Shown here in pieces: positions 18,080 through 25,652 of a DNA stretch of 64,000 bases (position 1 is its first letter; each line of letters opens with the position of its first letter). The stretch is from positions 62,001 through 126,000 of the forward strand of contig NZ_FRBD01000007.1 of the NCBI RefSeq assembly GCF_900142525.1, read 5' to 3'. A model generated the notes under the pieces. The model was given only the letters and a program-made list of their open reading frames with translations. It made no database searches and had not been told where the DNA came from. This DNA comes from Xylanibacter ruminicola (GTDB lineage: Bacteria > Bacteroidota > Bacteroidia > Bacteroidales > Bacteroidaceae). Both the position numbers and the translations under genes were made by a program.

Positions 18080-18826
18080 ATGTTAGCACGTATGAAGAAA
18101 GTTTGTATGTTATTCCTGTCGGTAGCCCTTCTTTGCGGCTATACGTCGGTTCAGGCTCAGGTCATGAAGTCGGCCGACCTTGAGAAGTATGCCAAGCAGA
18201 AGTATGGCGATAAGTGGCTCGATGCAGCCAAGAATCTGGCAGGCGGCCTTACGCTCGATAAGAACGAGAGCCTTACCTACCAGCAGGTGGTCGAGGCTCC
18301 CGGCAAGACCAAGCAGCAGCTCTATGTGGCTCTTAACTACTGGGCCACGGCCACGTTCAAGGATAATAACGCCATTACCCTTAACGATAAGGATGCCGGT
18401 TGCATAATCATCTCGTCTACCATCAAGAACATCGCCGAGCACATGGGTACCGTCAGCAAGTACTCTGTCAGCATCACGCCTATCATCCGCCTTGATATCA
18501 AGGATGGCAAGATACGCGTCACCTATACCGTTCAGACCTACGATGTGCTGAACGATATCAGCGGCGGATGGTTCGGAGTGGCTCTCGATGGTCCTAACAA
18601 GTCGTATGGCGATGCCAAGCGCAAGGCCGACGATAAGACCAATGCCAGCCTTTACGACGAGCAGTGGGAGATAGCCCGCCACTATCCGTTTGTCGAGAAG
18701 GACGCGCAGAAGCGCACCTGCTCAAAGGCCCTCGTCATGACCCACGCCTATAGCAATGCCATCATCGATAAGGTAGAAGAAGCCGTCAAAAACGGCATCG
18801 TAGGAAATGACAACGACGATTGGTAA
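18080..18826 (+). CDS. exported DUF4468-like protein
   Basis: A 248-residue protein with signal peptide (AQ cleavage near residue 26); a second ATG at 18092 (MKKVCMLF) is an equally good start. The mature part contains a strand/helix pattern (KQQLYVALNYWATATF, GCIIISSTIKN, RVTYTVQTYDVLND) that I associate with DUF4468, a Bacteroidota domain with a TBP-like fold and unknown function. It is the third gene after the barrel and phosphoesterase genes. No terminator is obvious directly after it. Confidence 0.65.
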   Translation: MLARMKKVCMLFLSVALLCGYTSVQAQVMKSADLEKYAKQKYGDKWLDAAKNLAGGLTLDKNESLTYQQVVEAPGKTKQQLYVALNYWATATFKDNNAITLNDKDAGCIIISSTIKNIAEHMGTVSKYSVSITPIIRLDIKDGKIRVTYTVQTYDVLNDISGGWFGVALDGPNKSYGDAKRKADDKTNASLYDEQWEIARHYPFVEKDAQKRTCSKALVMTHAYSNAIIDKVEEAVKNGIVGNDNDDW

Positions 18827-18865
18827 AGAGGATTAACGGCTGAGGTCTACCATGAATATGCTTGT

Positions 18866-18909
18866 TTTGTGCCAAGTTTACAAAATCTTTGTGCCAATTT
18901 AACAAAAAA
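18866..18909 (+). repeat. two 22-bp tandem direct repeats upstream of the small peptide promoter
   Basis: Unit 1 (18866-18887) and unit 2 (18888-18909) both begin TTTGTGCCAA and match at 18 of 22 positions by eye. They end 7 bases before the TTTG of the peptide promoter, a position suited to an activator. A 22-bp period places both copies on about the same helix face. Confidence 0.75.
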
Positions 18910-18916
18910 CGTATTT

Positions 18917-18951
18917 TTTGTGTTGTGATTGAGAACTTATTTGTATCTTTG
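18917..18951 (+). promoter_or_regulatory. promoter of the double-glycine peptide gene
   Basis: TTTG (18917-18920) and TATCTTTG (18944-18951), 23 bases apart; a second TTG at 18923-18925 gives an 18-base spacing. The imperfect -33 would suit an activator-dependent promoter. The leader is about 45 bases. Confidence 0.65.
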
Positions 18952-19002
18952 CCACAGATAAAGAATTGGAACTTATTTATTAACATTTTAAAATTTACGA
19001 TT

Positions 19003-19125
19003 ATGTCAGACAAGAAATTTGAGCAGACTGAGCTTGACGAGGAGCAGCTCGATGTAGTAAGTGGTGGTACTTCTCATCCAAACCTAGGTGATAATGTCAG
19101 TGCTGGAAGAACGACTATTTTCTAA
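19003..19125 (+). CDS. 40-residue double-glycine leader peptide (putative secreted peptide precursor)
   Basis: The short frame begins at ATG 19003. Residues 1-22 end in LDEEQLDVVSGG, which has the acidic amphipathic leader and Gly-Gly cleavage site recognised by C39-peptidase ABC exporters. The predicted 18-residue core starts TSHPNLGDN and ends GRTTIF, with no Cys, so no lanthionine or disulfide is possible. The gene has its own promoter and a strong terminator, supporting a real small gene. No exporter, modification enzyme or immunity gene is visible nearby, so the partners must be elsewhere. It may be a signal peptide, bacteriocin or RiPP precursor; which one is not decidable. Confidence 0.7.
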   Translation: MSDKKFEQTELDEEQLDVVSGGTSHPNLGDNVSAGRTTIF

Positions 19126-19145
19126 TTTGTTATCAAAACGAAAAA

Positions 19146-19173
19146 TAGAGGCTCGCAATGATGCGGGCCTCTA
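19146..19173. terminator. bidirectional terminator after the peptide gene
   Basis: TAGAGGC and GCCTCTA with inner CGCA/TGCG pairing form a strong hairpin around ATGA, with T residues downstream and A residues upstream. It can also end the minus-strand GH43 operon. Confidence 0.85.
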
Positions 19174-19180
19174 CTTTTTG

Positions 19181-20842
19181 CTATTTTGTTATCCTGATCC
19201 AGTCGGCATCAAGCCAGCCGCGATCACTTTTAGAGTCAGTCTCTACGGCTATGAATCCGAACTTGGCCCCAATCCATTTGCCTTCTTTCATCTGGAACTC
19301 ATTGCCGCAATCCTTAAACTTCTTGCCGTCCATGCTCCAGGCAAAGTGTAGCTTAGAGTCGGCCACTTTGAGGCGCAGATAGATGTCCTCGTGGATGCCT
19401 GGCTTGTAGTCAATCTTGTCGACGGCAGTGGGTTTCAGTGTGGCTATAATGTGTTCTGTCTGAGCGCGGCCCTTGTCGGCTGCTTGGCAGGTTATCTGAA
19501 CTAACTCGAAACTGTTGCCAGCACGACGAACCACCAGGGCGCTGTAGTCGAGACCCATCATGATGAGACCGCCCATCTGGCCCTCGGCCTTCGAGGTGAA
19601 GCGCATCTTGGTGGTAACAGTAAAGGCATCGGCTGGTGTCTTCTGTAGCAGCATATTGGGAACCTCCCAGAAGTTCTTGTAGCCCTCCGACAACTTATAG
19701 GTATAGATGCGGAAGGTGCCGAAGGCGGTGGGCACGCCGAACTTCTCGTCGTAGTTGCCATGCCACTGCCATTGCAGCCCCATGGTAGGTGCGTTGAACT
19801 CATCGCTCTCAACAGGATTTACGATGACGCTGCTCGACGATTTGGGCTTTCGATAGGTGGAAACGGGCTCGCCCTTCTTACCCATGATGGGCCAGCCGCT
19901 GCTCCAGTCAACAGGGTTCAGATGCACCACGCGACCGTAAGCCTCCTTATCCTGGAAGTGCAGAAACCAGTCTTCACCGTATTTGGTATGTATCCAACCG
20001 CCCTGATGAGGGCCGTTAATCTTGGTCTTGCCCTGTGCCAATACTATCTTGTGCTCGTAAGGGCCGAAGGGCGATTTACTGCGCATGGCCAACTGGAAGC
20101 CCGTGGGCACGCCGCCAGCCGGACACATAATCCAGTACCAACCTTCGCGCTTGTAGAACTTCGGGCCTTCGCAAGTGCGGTTCTCGGTGCCGTTGCCGTC
20201 GAACACGATGACGGGCTGACCGATGGGTTTGGTGCCTTCGGCATTCAGCTCGCGCACGGTGAGTACCGAGGCAAACTTAGAGCGCGAGTTGGCCCATCCG
20301 TTAACCAGATAGCAGCGGCCGTCGTCGTCCCAGAGTGGGGTAGTATCGATGTAGCCCTCGCCGCGAATCACGCATACGGGCTGCTCCCACTCACCGGCAG
20401 GATCACCGTGCTTGGTCTTCACCATCATCACGCCGAAGTCGGGGTCGCCCCAGTAGATGTAGTACTGCCCCTGGTGGTAGCGGATGCTGGGCGCCCACAC
20501 GCCGTTGCCGTGCTGCGGACGACTGCTGAAGTGCTGAAGCAGGGCATCGTGGCCCTCATAGAGGTTCTTCAGCGCGTAGCCCACAATCTGCCAGTTAACC
20601 AGGTCTTTTGAGTGCAGAATGGGCAAGCCGGGCGTGCAGTGAAAGCTGGACGCCGTCATATAGTAATCCTCGCCACTGGGCCCCACGCACACGTCGGGGT
20701 CGCTGTAGTCGGCGTTAATCACGGGGTTGGTATAGGTGCCGTTGCCATTGTCGGGGCTCCACACCTGCGAACGGTATTGGGCCGATGCCGACAGTGCGGT
20801 CAGCAGGCCTGTTGCAATTACAATAGTAGTTATCTTGTTCAT
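19181..20842 (-). CDS. glycoside hydrolase family 43 (beta-xylosidase/arabinofuranosidase type)
   Basis: A 553-residue secreted enzyme (signal 1-21, SAQ). Residues about 30-330 are the five-blade GH43 propeller: base Asp in INADYSDPDV, the pKa-modulating Asp in TPLWDDDGRCYLV, and acid Glu in CEGPKFYKREGW. Residues about 345-553 are a beta-sandwich (LLQKTPADAFTVTTKM, AGNSFELVQITC) typical of GH43 enzymes with an appended jelly-roll module. It probably removes xylose or arabinose from xylan or pectin side chains. TAATG overlap by one base with the upstream gene indicates coupled translation. It is the last gene of the CE7/fusion/GH43 operon. Confidence 0.9.
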   Translation of the reverse strand: MNKITTIVIATGLLTALSASAQYRSQVWSPDNGNGTYTNPVINADYSDPDVCVGPSGEDYYMTASSFHCTPGLPILHSKDLVNWQIVGYALKNLYEGHDALLQHFSSRPQHGNGVWAPSIRYHQGQYYIYWGDPDFGVMMVKTKHGDPAGEWEQPVCVIRGEGYIDTTPLWDDDGRCYLVNGWANSRSKFASVLTVRELNAEGTKPIGQPVIVFDGNGTENRTCEGPKFYKREGWYWIMCPAGGVPTGFQLAMRSKSPFGPYEHKIVLAQGKTKINGPHQGGWIHTKYGEDWFLHFQDKEAYGRVVHLNPVDWSSGWPIMGKKGEPVSTYRKPKSSSSVIVNPVESDEFNAPTMGLQWQWHGNYDEKFGVPTAFGTFRIYTYKLSEGYKNFWEVPNMLLQKTPADAFTVTTKMRFTSKAEGQMGGLIMMGLDYSALVVRRAGNSFELVQITCQAADKGRAQTEHIIATLKPTAVDKIDYKPGIHEDIYLRLKVADSKLHFAWSMDGKKFKDCGNEFQMKEGKWIGAKFGFIAVETDSKSDRGWLDADWIRITK

Positions 20843-23031
20843 TATTTCAAGTATTTGTCAAAGAAGTCGAGTACACGCTGCTGTGCCTTGAGCGGGCAGC
20901 TGTGAGGCATATCCCATATTTCAGTTTCCAACTTATCGTCGGCGCCCTGACTCTTCCAGGTGTCGTGCATCGTACTGAACGCCTTCTCGACGCCAGCCAC
21001 GGGGAAGAGCTTATCCTGACTGCCGTTGATGAAGAGCATGGGCTTGGGGCAGGCGATGCTGGCCACATGGGGATAGTCGAGCCAGCGGCGCAAACCGGGG
21101 AAGCAGTTGGCAAAGCCGCCGTTCTCGGTGCGATCGTACTTAAAGCCCATCTGCTCGTCGGTAGTCACCATCCAGCAGATAGCTGTTCCCACCTTGATGC
21201 GGTCGGAGAGTGCTGAGAGCATCCAGGCGCGATAGGCACCCATCGACCAGCCCGTGCAGCCGATGCGGTTGGCATCTACCTCGGGCATCTGTGCCAGGTA
21301 TTCGGTGCCGGCCATATCGTCGTAGGTCATATAGGCCGAGAGGTCTATGCCGTACATCATCATGTTGCCGGCTATCATGTCGTAGCGGTCGCGACGTGCA
21401 CCCTCTTTCTGGCCGCGTTCGCCCCACATGGGTGCATCGGCCGAGAACACCACGTAGCCGTGCTGTGCCAGGTAGTCGCCAAAGAACTGCCCCTCGTAGC
21501 CTGCCAGCCAGGCTTCGGCATCGGCCTTCACCTCGTCGGTCTCGCACGCCAGCGGGCGAATCATCTTCTCCTTACCGATAAACAGGTGGGCACCGTGGTC
21601 GTGCAGGGCGTTAACGGCGGGGAAGGGACCCTTGCCGTCGGGAATCAGCACGTAGGCAGGCACCTTATAGTACTTTGATAGTTGGATTTCTATCTTGCGG
21701 GCCTTGTAGCCGTTGCGCTGCTCTTCGGCCAAAACGGTTACGTTGTAGCCATCGGCTGGGGCGGGTGGTGGCGTGAGCATGCAGTCGAAGACCTTCTGGC
21801 GTGCGGCCTTCTTCCACTTACTGAAGTTCTTGATGCTGCTGTTGCCCCACGCCATAGGGTAGGTGAGGTCGGCTATCAGCTGCTTGGCATAAACGGGCAG
21901 ATTGCGCTCAAACTCGTATTTCTGTCGCTTCTGCTGAGAGGTCTCTTTCTTCTTAGGCTTCGGCTGGTCTAGCTTGACGATGGTGCATGCTACATCTTCC
22001 TTGTTGACTGAGTAGCCGATGTAAAGGCTGCCGTTGTGATAGAACGCCTTGGGATAGCTGTAGCCCAGGGTTTTGTATCGGCCCTCGTAGCGTTGCGGGG
22101 GCAGCTGCTCTTTGGTGCGCAGTGTGATGGATTCGCTGAATGTCTTTCCGTCTTCTGAGAGCTGTAACACCAGTGGCCAGCGCTCTTTGTTGCCTGAGGA
22201 ACAGCTCACCATATAGGCCGTGCCATCGGGCAGATTGCCGGCACACTGCTTGGTGCGACCATCAAGATAATCGGTCAGTGTGGGCTTGGTCCACGTCTCG
22301 CCGCGATCGGTGCTGTATGAGGCCAGCTTACGGAACGAACTGCTCTGGTCGCGAAACAGCATGACTAGCGTGCCGTCTGGGCGGATATACTGGCTGGGCT
22401 CAATCTCGCGCGATGTCTTGCCTTTGTCTTCGGCCTCAAAGCGGGCTTTCTGCCAGCCGCTCACGCCGTTGGCATCGTCGGTGTATACAGGGCAGATGTG
22501 CAAACCTGGCATGAAGTGGGCAGCACCCACCAGTCGGCCGTCTTTCAGCGTATAGGGGTCTTGCTCCAGCACACCCTGCATAGCGCTGCCATCGGCCATC
22601 CTGACGGATTGCAACTTGCTCCATGTCAGTCCGTCGGTAGAGGTCATATAATAGGTACGTCCGCCACGCGGCGTCAGGCCTTTCTTCCACAGGTCGATAT
22701 AAGCCGTGAGCGTGCCGCCACGCACCAGCCAACCGCCCGATGTGCAGTAGTCGGAAGCCGATGGCACGGCCAGCTTCTGCGGACTAGCCCACGTCTTACC
22801 TCCATCGCTACTCCAGCTGTAGGCCACCCAAGTGTCGTCGGTATCCTCATCCTTGGGCGAGCTCTGCCACATGCAGTATAGCTTACCCTTAAATGCTGTC
22901 ATCACCACGCCGTTGGTATAGTGGTCGGTCTCATCAGCCGCACGGAATATGGTGTAAGTCTTCACCTCGCCAGCCCACAGCAGCAGACTTGCGAATAGAC
23001 AGAGAATTAACGTGTATGATCTTTTAGCCAT
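20842..23031 (-). CDS. fusion of sialidase-like propeller and alpha/beta-hydrolase esterase
   Basis: A 729-residue secreted protein (signal about 1-21). Residues about 25-350 look like a BNR/sialidase-type propeller with Asp-box motifs SSDGGKTW, STDGLTW, STDRGETW and SEDGKTF. A Lys/Gln-rich linker (about 355-372) leads to residues 380-729, an alpha/beta hydrolase with nucleophile Ser596 in GWSMGAY, a late GSQDKLFPV segment holding the probable acid, and His near 713 in MPHSCP. The hydrolase half resembles acetyl-xylan-esterase/dienelactone-hydrolase types. I infer de-esterification linked to carbohydrate binding or cleavage by the propeller. It overlaps the CE7 gene by 25 bases and GH43 by 1. 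Confidence 0.78.
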   Translation of the reverse strand: MAKRSYTLILCLFASLLLWAGEVKTYTIFRAADETDHYTNGVVMTAFKGKLYCMWQSSPKDEDTDDTWVAYSWSSDGGKTWASPQKLAVPSASDYCTSGGWLVRGGTLTAYIDLWKKGLTPRGGRTYYMTSTDGLTWSKLQSVRMADGSAMQGVLEQDPYTLKDGRLVGAAHFMPGLHICPVYTDDANGVSGWQKARFEAEDKGKTSREIEPSQYIRPDGTLVMLFRDQSSSFRKLASYSTDRGETWTKPTLTDYLDGRTKQCAGNLPDGTAYMVSCSSGNKERWPLVLQLSEDGKTFSESITLRTKEQLPPQRYEGRYKTLGYSYPKAFYHNGSLYIGYSVNKEDVACTIVKLDQPKPKKKETSQQKRQKYEFERNLPVYAKQLIADLTYPMAWGNSSIKNFSKWKKAARQKVFDCMLTPPPAPADGYNVTVLAEEQRNGYKARKIEIQLSKYYKVPAYVLIPDGKGPFPAVNALHDHGAHLFIGKEKMIRPLACETDEVKADAEAWLAGYEGQFFGDYLAQHGYVVFSADAPMWGERGQKEGARRDRYDMIAGNMMMYGIDLSAYMTYDDMAGTEYLAQMPEVDANRIGCTGWSMGAYRAWMLSALSDRIKVGTAICWMVTTDEQMGFKYDRTENGGFANCFPGLRRWLDYPHVASIACPKPMLFINGSQDKLFPVAGVEKAFSTMHDTWKSQGADDKLETEIWDMPHSCPLKAQQRVLDFFDKYLK

Positions 23032-24362
23032 TGCATTTGTTTGATACTAGTTTCTTTACTGGTCCAGTGCTCGTTGATGGGAGTGATGAGCGCATCTTTG
23101 GGCGCTGAAATGAGATTCCACACGATGTAGCTGGTTGTTGGTGGACAAACATTATCGTTATAACCCCATGTAAGATATACGGGGCACGTAATGCGACGTG
23201 CAAAATTCACCACATCGAAGTAGGCCATGGTCTTAACCTTATCGGCCGTAAGCATATTGCTGAGACGGTTGAAGTGTGGATAGCCGCCGGCACGGTTGTC
23301 GAGATAACCGGCCATATCTGCCAGTGCAGGATGATTGGCTACACAAGCCGACACACGAGGGTCAAGACCTGCGGTGATGAGCGACAGGGCTCCACCCTGG
23401 CTGCCACCCTGAACAAACACGTTCTTACTGTCCCACTCGGGTAGCGAGCAGAGGAAGTCGATGGCGCGAACGCAAGCCACATAGACGTGTTTCATATAAT
23501 AGTTGTCGCGGCAGTCGAGACCGTTGGTAAGATAGCCGTTCTCGTAATCGAAAGCAGTAGTAATCTCCTTAAACTGCTCGTCGGTCATCTCTGGATTCAA
23601 ACCATGAATCTCCATCTCCAAGCGGATAAAGCCGTTCTTAACGTAGTGGGTGTTTGCCATAGGCTCTTTGATAGTCTTGATGCCTGCGCCTGGAGGACAG
23701 AGCACCACGGGGTGCTTCTTATGGTCCTTGGGCTTGGTCAGATAACCATAGATGCTATGACGCTGATCGGTCTTTATCTTCAGCAGATAGCAATCAAATT
23801 CAGCAGTAGAATAGCTATCAACGTGCTTGCAACTGACGCTGACGGGCGTTTTGCGTGCCTCTTCGATATTGGCCTTCCAGAAAGCATCGAAATCAGCAGG
23901 GTTCTTGGTGTAAGGCTTCAGCTGCTCAGGCGAGAATCCTACCTTTACGTGGTGCTGGAACTTCTTGCCGCCAACCTCGGCCAAAAGTCGGAGGTCAAGG
24001 AATCCCGGTTTCTTCATGGTGCCCATATCTATAGTGGCACGTCCGTTTTTAAGGGTTGTCTTGCCTGTAGATGTGGCCGACATCATGTCGGGGGCAATCT
24101 CGTAAGCAACTTCTACATTCTGCGGAACACCATAGAGATAAAATCCAACCTCAACTTTGGCTTTCTCGCCAGTCTTATACAGCCAGTCAGCATGATTGGG
24201 TACCGTTGTCCACAGATAGTCTGAACGGTAGGGATAATTCTCGCGTCCCTGCGGTAGCGAGCGAGCAGAGCTCGAGCGCTCGGCTAGTGCCGAAATAGAG
24301 CAGATGATAGCGCAAACCAGCACTACGACCTTCATGAACCCTACAGAATTGTATCTATTCAT
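23007..24362 (-). CDS. acetyl xylan esterase, carbohydrate esterase family 7
   Basis: A 451-residue secreted esterase. The signal peptide is within residues 10-27 (MKVVVLVCAIICSISALA); starts at 24362 or at the internal ATG 24335 are both possible. Residues about 45-130 form an N-terminal beta domain; about 145-450 is the AXE1/CE7 hydrolase with nucleophile Ser321 in GGSQGG, the acid near YNDNVCPP, and His near EHWTSK. It removes acetyl groups from xylan or related oligosaccharides. Right after the signal peptide, ERSSSARSLPQGREN is low-complexity and encoded by bases that also occur in a dispersed repeat at 34064-34076. It is the first gene of the operon with the fusion esterase and GH43. 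Confidence 0.86.
   Translation of the reverse strand: MNRYNSVGFMKVVVLVCAIICSISALAERSSSARSLPQGRENYPYRSDYLWTTVPNHADWLYKTGEKAKVEVGFYLYGVPQNVEVAYEIAPDMMSATSTGKTTLKNGRATIDMGTMKKPGFLDLRLLAEVGGKKFQHHVKVGFSPEQLKPYTKNPADFDAFWKANIEEARKTPVSVSCKHVDSYSTAEFDCYLLKIKTDQRHSIYGYLTKPKDHKKHPVVLCPPGAGIKTIKEPMANTHYVKNGFIRLEMEIHGLNPEMTDEQFKEITTAFDYENGYLTNGLDCRDNYYMKHVYVACVRAIDFLCSLPEWDSKNVFVQGGSQGGALSLITAGLDPRVSACVANHPALADMAGYLDNRAGGYPHFNRLSNMLTADKVKTMAYFDVVNFARRITCPVYLTWGYNDNVCPPTTSYIVWNLISAPKDALITPINEHWTSKETSIKQMQWLKDHTR
24240..24286. repeat. dispersed-repeat fragment inside the CE7 gene
   Basis: CGAGCGCTCGGCT (24273-24285) is identical to 34064-34076 in the intergenic repeat there, and flanking GAGC/GCTC units are palindromic. 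It encodes the residues directly after the signal peptide and keeps the frame open. Confidence 0.6.
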
Positions 24363-24385
24363 TTATTAAGTAGTTTTATTGGGTG

Positions 24386-24393
24386 CAAAAATA
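24386..24393 (-). promoter_or_regulatory. -7 element for the CE7/fusion/GH43 operon
   Basis: TATTTTTG on the minus strand, 24 bases before the ATG at 24362, between the pectinesterase stop and the CE7 start. Confidence 0.55.
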
Positions 24394-24425
24394 CGATTTT
24401 AAATTCACATAACAAAGAAAATCTC

Positions 24426-25550
24426 TTATTTTTCCTCTCTTTCAAAGCATCCATATTGGTTAACGGGCAGTTTCTTTCGATTGATGGTAACATAACCAAT
24501 CGGTTTCTCTGCAGGTTGGAATATCAGCTCAGGATTCCATTTGTCGTCGCCGCTCATAACGGCTTCTATGGTATACTTCTCTGCTTCTTCGGCAGTTAGC
24601 GTGTTTTTGGCAGTACACCAGATGGTGTCTTTATTCTCGTCAAAGCGGTAATAACGGTTTATGCGCTTTGAGAGATCAAGCAGCTTGCCGTTTGCATCGG
24701 TTGTCTGATATTCGGCAAAAACAGAAGGCAGACCATTCATGGTGGGGCACCAACCTTCGGCAGGAATGGTAATATCGCTGCGGGTGTAGAGGAAAACCGT
24801 TTGAGGCTTGTGATGCCAAGGGCGACCAAGCAGGATACTTGTCTCGGCAGGATTGCCGTCGGCAGTCAATGTGCAATGATTGAACACATAGCCCCAGCGT
24901 GTTTCTGCACGATGCTTAGGCGCTACAATCCATCCGCCCGATTTGCGGTTAATCTTGATGGTACAGCGTTCCAGCCATGCATTGCCACTGCCATAGATAA
25001 AGTCTACTGCGCCCAGAATCAAACTGTTACTGACATAGTTGCGGCCATTGTCGCTTTCGGATGTACGGTATGTGTCCTGATAGCTCATGATGTTGCAGTG
25101 GTCTATAGCGATGCGATCGCCTTTGGCATAGAGCGCCAATGCCTGTGGCCCGTTTTCGGCCTCTACACCATAGGAATTGACGAACGAAATGCCCTGGAAG
25201 GTAATATCGCTGGCGTGTACTACAACGGTAGCGCCTTTGTCTACGGGAATAGCATCAGGGCCTCCGCTCTTTTTATTGTCGGTGATGAACACACGGTCGC
25301 GTCCTTCGCCTATCAGGCTCAATCGGCCTTTGTTCTGCGGTATGAAAACATGTTCTTTGTATGTACCTGCCTTAATATATATAAGGTGTTGGTTCAAGTT
25401 GTTTTCCGGAACAGCATCGATAGCAGCCTGAACAGTGGTGTAATCGCCACTGCCGTCGGCAGCTACAATGGCATGATAGATCTTACTGGCTGCGTTTACA
25501 TTTGCAGCAGCAAATAGAAATAAACAAATACCTATTATCTTCTTTCTCAT
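24426..25550 (-). CDS. pectin methylesterase (CE8)
   Basis: A 374-residue secreted enzyme (signal 1-20, VNA-A) with the right-handed beta-helix family pattern. Visible motifs are VAADGSGDYTTVQAAIDAVP near 29, GPQALALY near 135, MSYQDTYR near 155, the active-site GAVDFIYGSGNAW near 180 with a catalytic Asp, and LGRPWH near 240. It removes methyl groups from homogalacturonan, preparing it for GH28-type cleavage. It follows the SusC/SusD pair after a terminator-like hairpin, so it may be transcribed both from the sus promoter by read-through and separately. Confidence 0.93.
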   Translation of the reverse strand: MRKKIIGICLFLFAAANVNAASKIYHAIVAADGSGDYTTVQAAIDAVPENNLNQHLIYIKAGTYKEHVFIPQNKGRLSLIGEGRDRVFITDNKKSGGPDAIPVDKGATVVVHASDITFQGISFVNSYGVEAENGPQALALYAKGDRIAIDHCNIMSYQDTYRTSESDNGRNYVSNSLILGAVDFIYGSGNAWLERCTIKINRKSGGWIVAPKHRAETRWGYVFNHCTLTADGNPAETSILLGRPWHHKPQTVFLYTRSDITIPAEGWCPTMNGLPSVFAEYQTTDANGKLLDLSKRINRYYRFDENKDTIWCTAKNTLTAEEAEKYTIEAVMSGDDKWNPELIFQPAEKPIGYVTINRKKLPVNQYGCFEREEK

Positions 25551-25572
25551 TTTTTTTGTTTTCTTTTTAAAA

Positions 25573-25597
25573 GGGGGAATACATCACGCATTCCCCC
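25573..25597 (-). terminator. terminator after SusD
   Basis: GGGGGAAT (25573-25580) pairs with ATTCCCCC (25590-25597); on the minus strand the stem is followed by TTTTAAAAAG. It lies between SusD and the pectinesterase and may limit read-through. Confidence 0.75.
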
Positions 25598-25652
25598 CTC
25601 TCTACGCATGTAACTAACTATAACTAACTAATTAATATATTACCTAAATCGT

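Noticed and set aside
18862..19002. Upstream extension of the double-glycine peptide to 87 codons
   Set aside because: The extension would run through the direct repeats and promoter; the ATG at 19003 lies after the promoter and gives a standard leader.
19760..20611. Plus-strand frame of 283 codons opposite GH43
   Set aside because: Antisense shadow; the GH43 motifs on the other strand are clear.
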